Assembly: GCA_023436485.1 (NCBI GenBank)
Contig: JAEZIU010000340.1
Span: 1 to 11,634 of the forward strand
Direction of reading: 5' to 3'
Source: Bacillota bacterium
Lineage (GTDB): Bacteria > Bacillota > Clostridia > Acetivibrionales > DSM-1351
DNA length: 11,634 nucleotides
The position numbers were made by a program, and so were the translations under genes. Under the pieces are notes generated by a model. It saw only the letters and a list, made by a program, of their open reading frames with translations, was not told the DNA's origin and did no database searches. This document shows, piece after piece, positions 6,865 to 11,634 of this stretch (within the stretch, counting starts at the first letter, position 1; every line of letters begins with the position of its first letter).

Positions 6865-7704
6865 ATGATAGAATTAGGAAAAATTCAAAAGCTGCAAGTA
6901 ATTAGAAAAACCAGTATTGGGGTGTACCTAAACTCACAAAAAGATAAAAGTGAGAATGATATTTTATTGCCCAAAAGCCAAGTGTCGCAAAATATTGAAA
7001 TAGGCGATGAAATTGAAGTTTTTGTTTATAAAGATTCAGAAGACAGAATAATATCTACAGTAAACAAACCAAAGCTTACAATTGGCGAACTTGCAACTTT
7101 ACAAGCTGTAGAGATTACAAATATCGGTGCTTTTTTAGATTGGGGCTTGGAGAAAGACTTATTTTTGCCTTACAGAGAACAGATAGGTAAGCTTGTAAAG
7201 GGTGAAAAATATTTGGTTGGACTGTATGTAGACAGCAGTAACAGATTGTGTGCAACTATGAATGTGTATAATATGCTTAGTGATACATCACCATACAAAG
7301 AAAAAGACATGGTTTACGGAACCATTTACAGTATTAGTAAATCAATGGGAGCTTTTGTAGCTGTAGACAATAAGTTTCAAGGACTAATTCCCAACAAAGA
7401 GTTTTACGGAGATTACAAGGAAGGCGACCGAATTCAGGTTAGAGTAACGAAGGTAAGGCAGGATGGAAAGTTGGAATTGAGCTTGAGAAAAGAGGCTTAC
7501 AATGAAATAGAGGGTGACGCCCAAAAAATCATGGATAAGTTGAAAGAAGGCAGTGGAACTCTTTTACTTAACGATAAAAGCTCTCCGGAAAGTATCAAAA
7601 CCGAAATGAATATGAGTAAAGCTGCCTTTAAAAGAGCAGTCGGAAGACTTTTAAAAGAAGGAGCTATTGAAATTACAGACGAAGGTATCAGGAGAATGTG
7701 GTAA
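6865..7704 (+). CDS. cvfB: S1-domain RNA-binding protein, CvfB/YitL family
   Basis: The 279-residue product fits the CvfB family, which has three S1-like OB folds and a C-terminal winged helix and binds RNA; in staphylococci it affects virulence gene expression. Visible modules: first S1-like at about residues 1-62 with GVYLNS; second at 70-130 with IGAFLDWGLEKDLFLP; third at 143-208 with VYGTIYSISKSMGAFVAV, GLIPNKE and the closing KLELSLR. The winged helix is at about 215-279 (SKAAFKRAVGRLLKEGAIEI). GAAGG at 6854-6858 is 6 bases before the ATG. It lies 37 bp after dbpA in the same direction and is followed by a strong terminator, so it is the last gene of this RNA-metabolism operon. Confidence 0.9.
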   Translation: MIELGKIQKLQVIRKTSIGVYLNSQKDKSENDILLPKSQVSQNIEIGDEIEVFVYKDSEDRIISTVNKPKLTIGELATLQAVEITNIGAFLDWGLEKDLFLPYREQIGKLVKGEKYLVGLYVDSSNRLCATMNVYNMLSDTSPYKEKDMVYGTIYSISKSMGAFVAVDNKFQGLIPNKEFYGDYKEGDRIQVRVTKVRQDGKLELSLRKEAYNEIEGDAQKIMDKLKEGSGTLLLNDKSSPESIKTEMNMSKAAFKRAVGRLLKEGAIEITDEGIRRMW

Positions 7705-7738
7705 AAAAGAATCGAGTAACAGATAAATGATAAGAAAA

Positions 7739-7767
7739 GTAACCAACATTTGTTGGTTGCTTTTTTT
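7739..7767 (+). terminator. Intrinsic terminator of the dbpA-cvfB operon
   Basis: GTAACCAACA (7739-7748) and TGTTGGTTGC (7751-7760) form a 10-bp stem (one G-T), perfect through eight central pairs. Seven T residues follow (7761-7767). It lies 35 bp after the cvfB stop. Confidence 0.92.
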
Positions 7768-7900
7768 GTGCGGAGGGTGGCCCCTTGTGGGGGTGTTACT
7801 TTGTGGTCAGGTCTTTACTAAGGTTGCGGAAAAATTGTGTATTTGGTGCTGAGAGAGTAAAAAGATTTGATGAGAAGGTTTTTGTATAATTTAATATAAA
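7768..7900. other. G-rich patch, then AT-rich spacer, no gene
   Basis: Positions 7770-7840 are clearly richer in G than the surroundings, with a short stem of CCCC (about 7781-7784) and GGGG (about 7789-7793) around TTGT. No ORF or known element end was recognised. It lies exactly between the conserved RNA-metabolism operon and the accessory-looking genes, so it may be a junction or a relic. Confidence 0.3.
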
Positions 7901-7929
7901 TTGAATATTATGTAAAAAACTGTTATAAT
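7901..7929 (+). promoter_or_regulatory. Extended -10 promoter of the SEC-C/TPR gene
   Basis: A -35 TTGAAT (7901-7906) is followed after 17 bp by TATAAT (7924-7929) preceded by TGT, giving TGnTATAAT. The leader is then about 160 nt to the ATG at 8099. CTAAAT (8052-8057) and ATTTAG (8074-8079) form a small inverted repeat just before the ribosome binding site. Confidence 0.65.
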
Positions 7930-8098
7930 TTTTTTATTATATAAGCTTATCATTATCATTGATTTTATGAGAATATCTTTTAATTAACTATGATTTTGTA
8001 GTCATTCTTATACAGACATTATTGGCTATTTAACATAATTTTTAATAGTTTCTAAATGAATTAAAAGTTTGAAATTTAGCTTAATAGGAGCGATGTTA

Positions 8099-9310
8099 AT
8101 GAAAATAGGAAGAAATTCTTTGTGTCCATGTAAGAGTGGAAAAAAATATAAGTTATGTTGTATGGCCAAAAATAGTGTAGAAATAGAATTAAATGAAGCT
8201 AGTGAATTGTGTAGTTGCTTCGATGCAGAAAAAATAACTAAAGGATTAGAACTGTTAAATAAAAAATATGATGAAGGTAATTTAACCAATACAGAAAACA
8301 AGATTTGCTTACTTTATTTAGCACAAGGCTATAAAAATTCTGGTGAGTATAAAAAGGTCATAGAAACTCTAGAAAAACTAGAACCATATTTGAATTTTAA
8401 AGATAATAGTGAATCTGAATTTTTGACTATAATACAAACTAGGTTTTTATATGTTTATGCTTTAGCAGGATTAAAATACTTGGATCGCGCTGCCTCTATT
8501 GCTGAGGATGTTTTAAAATTATTAGAAAATACTCAATATCATATGTTTTATTCTGAAGCTGTATTAGAATTAGGGAAAATATATATTTTTTTAGGTCGTC
8601 TTGATGAAGCTGATACTATATTGACAAGAGGAATTGAGCACCTCAGGATTAATACCAATGCTGAGGACTACATGAGCGAAATTGCTCGACTTGAAACTAA
8701 TCTTGCGACTATTAAATTAAAGTCTGATGATGAATTTATTCAAAAACAAGCTGTAAATAAGTTATTAGAATGTGCTAATGTTAAAGCTGAATACGGTGAT
8801 GCTGAGGGGATTACAAATATATTTTGTAATTTGGGATTGTATTATTTAGAACATTGTAGATATGATTATGCTATAGCATATACCCGAAAGGATGTCTTTA
8901 TTTCAAGAAAGATAGGAGATAAAAGAGGACTAGCATCTAGTCTTGGAAATTTAGCTGTAATATATAGCAAAATGAACCAATTTGGTCCTGCGAAGAAAAT
9001 ACTGCAAGAAGTGGACCAAATGGCCAGTATACTAGAAGATAAATACCTACTGGAACAAAATTGTGTAAATAAAAATCATTTAGAAGATATGGCGAAGTCT
9101 GCTGGTTTAAATGGAGAAAAAATTGGGCCAAAAGCTTTGTGTAAGTGTGGAAGCGGAAAAGAATATAAAGAATGTTGCGGTAGGGTTGATTGTGAACCTA
9201 CAAGTATAGATTTTAATTTTTCACAGCGAACAGAGGAAATAGAAAATATAATAAAAGAGTTTTCCAATTTCGGTCAAAAAACAGTAGAATTGGATTACAT
9301 ATTACGATAA
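8099..9310 (+). CDS. TPR protein with SEC-C zinc-binding motifs at both ends
   Basis: A 403-residue protein. The N-terminus is a SEC-C motif, LCPCKSGKKYKLCC, with C9, C11, C20 and C21; near the C-terminus is a second, LCKCGSGKEYKECC, with C348, C350, C359 and C360. SEC-C motifs bind zinc and in SecA contact partner proteins. Between them lies an all-helical region with TPR-like repeats at about 70-93, 118-142, 150-182, 238-272 and 278-312 (for example AVLELGKIYIFLGRLDEAD and LGNLAVIYSKMNQFGPAKK), suggesting a protein-binding scaffold. TAGGAG at 8085-8090 is 8 bases before the ATG at 8099; the ATG at 8093 is too close and the TTG at 8069 has no site. Its TAA (9308-9310) is in frame with the HEPN-like segment that follows, so this may be the first half of a split 627-residue protein. 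Confidence 0.8.
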   Translation: MKIGRNSLCPCKSGKKYKLCCMAKNSVEIELNEASELCSCFDAEKITKGLELLNKKYDEGNLTNTENKICLLYLAQGYKNSGEYKKVIETLEKLEPYLNFKDNSESEFLTIIQTRFLYVYALAGLKYLDRAASIAEDVLKLLENTQYHMFYSEAVLELGKIYIFLGRLDEADTILTRGIEHLRINTNAEDYMSEIARLETNLATIKLKSDDEFIQKQAVNKLLECANVKAEYGDAEGITNIFCNLGLYYLEHCRYDYAIAYTRKDVFISRKIGDKRGLASSLGNLAVIYSKMNQFGPAKKILQEVDQMASILEDKYLLEQNCVNKNHLEDMAKSAGLNGEKIGPKALCKCGSGKEYKECCGRVDCEPTSIDFNFSQRTEEIENIIKEFSNFGQKTVELDYILR

Positions 9311-9373
9311 TTAGACCCTGAAAATATTCGCATAGCTTGGACTCATTTAAAATTTTATGGTGCATGGTTTGAA

Positions 9374-9985
9374 ATGGAAGAGTTAATAGATATGGCAAAT
9401 TTATACTTGGTTTCAGCTAAAAACTTAGCTGAAGAATCAGATAATCAAGAAAATTTTTTAGATAAGCCATTGGCATGTATTATGCTCTCATGTAGTGCGG
9501 CAGAAGCATTTATTAACCAAGTTATTTATTTTTTAAGCAAAACTAAAGAACTCAGATTTTTGGATAAAGACAATATTTTAAATGATAACTATGAATACCA
9601 AAGAAAAAATGAATTAACATTAAAGTGGAATTTTATTGGTAATCTATTGCTTGGAGAAAAGTGGAATACTAACTCGTCAGAAATGAATGAGTTTAAGCTG
9701 TTATTACAATTGAGAAATGAAATGGTACATTTTAAAATTAATGGTTTTGACCAAGTTGTTCCTAAAAATGATAAAGAACCAGAGTTTGTTAAGAAATTGA
9801 GTAAAAAAGTAAAATTTAATGAGATTCCGCATTCATGGGTTTTAAGAATACTTTCTCCCACTTTAGCAAAATGGTGTGTGAAGGTAATTGAGGATTTAAT
9901 TAATCATTTTAAAGACTTATACAATAAGGAACGAATTAACGGAAAGTTAGAGATTAAACTTTGGCGGCTGTCAAAATGTGAATAA
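9374..9985 (+). CDS. HEPN-like domain protein, possibly the 3' half of an interrupted gene
   Basis: A mostly helical 203-residue segment. LQLRNEMVHF contains R114-X4-H119, the pattern of HEPN nucleases. It sits after helices such as ACIMLSCSAAEAFINQVIYFL, as expected for an HEPN fold with the Arg-His pair in the last long helix. HEPN proteins are often RNA-cleaving toxins or antiphage effectors; activity here is inference. There is no convincing ribosome binding site before the ATG at 9374. The frame is the same as the SEC-C/TPR gene, and codons 9311-9373, between its TAA and this ATG, read as ordinary protein (DPENIRIAWTHLKFYGAWFE). It therefore looks like the C-terminal domain of a SEC-C/TPR/HEPN fusion cut by one stop codon. 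Its convergent neighbour is the RES gene. Confidence 0.6.
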   Translation: MEELIDMANLYLVSAKNLAEESDNQENFLDKPLACIMLSCSAAEAFINQVIYFLSKTKELRFLDKDNILNDNYEYQRKNELTLKWNFIGNLLLGEKWNTNSSEMNEFKLLLQLRNEMVHFKINGFDQVVPKNDKEPEFVKKLSKKVKFNEIPHSWVLRILSPTLAKWCVKVIEDLINHFKDLYNKERINGKLEIKLWRLSKCE

Positions 9986-10173
9986 TGGATTTAAAGTGGT
10001 TTTTGTTATAGCATGAAGTTACTCTACAAAAAGCTTGTACTTACGGGCAGATATATTGAAAAATTTTTTATATGCAAAATGGCTATTTCACGGAATTCAT
10101 GTTGCTTTGGACAAGATACGTGGAAACTGGTAAGGGCTGGTATTGCTGAATGTGTGAGGAAATATCCACTATT
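9986..10173. other. Spacer between convergent genes, nothing recognised
   Basis: This 188-bp stretch lies between the end of the HEPN-like frame and the end of the minus-strand RES gene. No T-tailed hairpin is evident for either gene. A small open frame beginning at 10013 lacks a ribosome binding site and runs into the RES coding region, so I do not count it. Confidence 0.4.
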
Positions 10174-11328
10174 TTATATTCTTTCAAAATCCATATCGGT
10201 TCTATTGCTTAAAAATATTTCACAATCGTTAATGGAGTCGAATTCATGAAGATAGCAGGGCATAGTAAGTTTAAATGAATTAGCTAGTATTTTACAGTAT
10301 CTTTCGTCATCTACGTATTTTTCACCACTAACGGGGAAGACATAATTGAAGCCTAACTCTGAGGCTCTTATTGAGGCACATGAAAAATATCGTATACCAA
10401 AAAGTTTATCTTTTTGAATTTGACTTCTAACCCATTGCATTAATAATTGAGGGACTATGTATTCAGAAGCAAAGGGATCGCTTTTATTTGCTCGTATAAA
10501 AGAGCATGCAGCGACTAAGGGATACCAATATAAGTACTTACTCATTACTTCGATATCATCTAAATCAATCTCATTAAATCTTCTGCGCCGGTATTCGTTA
10601 TGAAGCTCTGAAATACTTACATTACCAGTAAATCCATTATTAAGAAAGTCTTTTGGCTTTAGTCCAAGTTCAAGCACATCTATAACAATTCCATCATTGT
10701 ATAACATATTCCTTTCAATTTTGTATCTCGATGTAATTGTCAAATCATCGAAGCTGCCTATTTTTGCTTCTTGGCGGCATAACTCTAAGGATGTCCCAAG
10801 ATACAAACTCGGGTAGCCGGAAATACTATATCTACAGGTTGATACTTTTGACCTAAGATTATAAGGTGTATGAAAAATATCTTTTCGGCTATAGTTAATA
10901 TTAATTTGAACATTTCGGATACGGAAGAGTTTTAATGGATCATTATTATTAAATGAATCAGTTAAACCAGACTTTCTATATATTGTTAAGGGGTGACTAA
11001 TTAATTTACTCATAACAGTTTCGATTTTTTTAAAAGCTTTATCAGGGAATCCCCTATGGTATTGGTCGATACATTCTAGAATTCCATTGCAAATTGTACG
11101 TACCTTCTTAACATCATTGCCTTTCATATAATGATTAAGGAGAGTAAGGTATTCTTGAAACAAAGAATCAACAGTTCTGTAAAAGTCATAACCGTCCCAG
11201 CGCCTTGGTAAGTCCAAAAATTCATTTTCAACAATACGTATAAAATTATTTTTTGTGATATTCAGTATCAAAGCTTTCTTCTCCCTTATACGAAGAGAAG
11301 TTAATATTGCATCTGTTCTCTGCAACAA
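10174..11328 (-). CDS. RES-domain protein (NAD+ phosphorylase/toxin-like family)
   Basis: A protein of up to 384 residues. The RES-domain core is visible: LFRIRN (134-139), FHTPYNLR (152-159), then STCRYSISGYPSLYLGTSLELC (163-184, shown in part) and E187, with EYIVPQLLMQW (289-299) near the end. RES toxins such as MbcT and ParT attack NAD+ or transfer ADP-ribose using conserved Arg, Tyr, Glu and Ser residues. Candidates here are R136/R138, R166, Y167 and E187, but exact assignment needs an alignment. The first 110 residues are a separate helical region. The length exceeds the 150-230 residues of typical toxin RES proteins, so it belongs to a longer subgroup whose role is less clear. The only start codons in frame are tandem TTG codons (11328 and 11325) with a weak site upstream; a truncated N-terminus is possible. 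No antitoxin gene is visible beside it. Confidence 0.75.
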   Translation of the reverse strand: MLQRTDAILTSLRIREKKALILNITKNNFIRIVENEFLDLPRRWDGYDFYRTVDSLFQEYLTLLNHYMKGNDVKKVRTICNGILECIDQYHRGFPDKAFKKIETVMSKLISHPLTIYRKSGLTDSFNNNDPLKLFRIRNVQININYSRKDIFHTPYNLRSKVSTCRYSISGYPSLYLGTSLELCRQEAKIGSFDDLTITSRYKIERNMLYNDGIVIDVLELGLKPKDFLNNGFTGNVSISELHNEYRRRRFNEIDLDDIEVMSKYLYWYPLVAACSFIRANKSDPFASEYIVPQLLMQWVRSQIQKDKLFGIRYFSCASIRASELGFNYVFPVSGEKYVDDERYCKILANSFKLTMPCYLHEFDSINDCEIFLSNRTDMDFERI

Positions 11329-11334
11329 AACATC

Positions 11335-11574
11335 TCAAAATACATAATTCAAACAAATCTATAGACAGTCACTTATTTATATTACTCGTTGACTAAATAA
11401 TACAATATAAAGTTAATTTTTACAATTATAATAATGTATGAATATTTAAAGCCACGACACTTATCACAAATCCTAACTCCAGCATATTCGACCGTTCATT
11501 TAATAAAAAAAATTCTCTCTTATCAAGTAAGTGATAAAAATTCATAAAAATTTGTATTTTTGTAAAATATTGGT
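11335..11574. other. AT-rich divergent intergenic region
   Basis: This region separates the minus-strand RES gene from the plus-strand gene at the right edge. On the minus strand a possible promoter lies around 11375-11410 (TTGTAT, about 18 bp, TATAAA). TTATCA/TGATAA (about 11520-11537) is a short perfect inverted repeat. No gene was seen here; long open stretches on the minus strand carry no ribosome binding site. Confidence 0.35.
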
Positions 11575-11594
11575 CATACATGGTATAATGTATG
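11560..11594 (+). promoter_or_regulatory. Extended -10 promoter overlapped by a palindromic operator
   Basis: The -35 TTGTAA (11560-11565), an 18-bp spacer and TGGTATAAT (TATAAT at 11584-11589) form a strong extended -10 promoter. CATACAT (11575-11581) and ATGTATG (11588-11594) form a perfect 7-bp inverted repeat with a 6-bp centre that covers the -10 box. The same half-site recurs inside the start of the gene (CATACAT, 11623-11629), and an ATGTATG occurs at 11434-11440. The layout suits a repressor that blocks polymerase, perhaps the product of the gene itself. Confidence 0.65.
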
Positions 11595-11617
11595 TGCAAC
11601 TTATAAGGAGGAAATAT

Positions 11618-11634
11618 ATGTGCATACATACAGA
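11618..11634 (+). CDS. Start of a gene cut by the window edge
   Basis: TAAGGAGG (11604-11611) is a near-perfect ribosome binding site 6 bases before ATG at 11618, and a strong promoter lies about 30 bp further upstream. Only MCIHT and part of the next codon are visible, so nothing can be said about the product. Confidence 0.7.

Noticed and set aside
8069..8098. Upstream TTG start for the SEC-C/TPR protein
   Set aside because: It has no ribosome binding site. The SEC-C motif typically starts a few residues after the Met, which fits the ATG at 8099 with TAGGAG 8 bases upstream.
10013..10249. 78-residue plus-strand open frame after the HEPN-like gene
   Set aside because: It has no ribosome binding site, no recognisable motif, and its 3' third lies on the opposite strand of the RES coding region.
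11458..11537. TTATCAC/GTGATAA inverted copies in the divergent region, considered as a transposon end or phage operator
   Set aside because: The copies are short, far apart and AT-rich, with no associated transposase or matching partner, so chance is enough.
11426..11629. 67-residue minus-strand open frame at the right edge
   Set aside because: It is AT-rich chance sequence running antisense through the promoter, operator and ribosome binding site of the plus-strand gene at 11618.

Overview
The window looks like chromosomal DNA of a low-GC Gram-positive anaerobe, most likely a clostridium. The DNA is AT-rich, ribosome binding sites are strong (AAGGAGG, AAAGGAGA), promoters are sigma-A type with extended -10 boxes, and the DbpA/YxiN helicase and CvfB/YitL proteins are of Firmicutes type. 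No tRNA, rRNA, CRISPR array or intact insertion sequence was seen. All family calls come from reading motifs by eye, with no database search.

Positions 1-2942 hold three plus-strand genes: the 3' part of a patatin-like lipase (its N-terminal nucleophile region lies outside the window), an unrecognised membrane-anchored protein, and a classical short-chain dehydrogenase with a complete catalytic tetrad. A long imperfect hairpin follows the dehydrogenase. Positions 3005-4752 form a small regulated unit: a consensus promoter with nearby repeats, a TetR-type repressor, an ANT(6)-type aminoglycoside adenylyltransferase, and a strong terminator. Between repressor and adenylyltransferase lie 15 codons that look like the first residues of a flavodoxin whose start codon overlaps the repressor stop. 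This suggests the resistance gene replaced the repressor's original partner.

Positions 4849-7767 are a two-helix small membrane protein followed by an RNA-metabolism operon: a 39-residue very basic protein, the DEAD-box helicase DbpA, and the S1-domain protein CvfB, closed by a clear intrinsic terminator.

From about 7768 to the end the content looks accessory. After a G-rich patch comes a well-formed promoter driving a TPR protein with a cysteine-rich SEC-C motif near each end. A single in-frame TAA separates it from a HEPN-like domain with an Arg-X4-His motif. The codons between the TAA and the next ATG read as ordinary protein and there is no good ribosome binding site, so this is probably one long gene split by a nonsense codon (or a readthrough site). 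Facing it is a minus-strand RES-domain protein, a family that includes NAD+-consuming toxins. At the right edge a divergent gene begins under an extended -10 promoter overlapped by a perfect 7-bp inverted repeat. A HEPN-type protein, a RES-type protein and a possibly autoregulated gene together make this end a candidate defence or toxin locus; that is inference.
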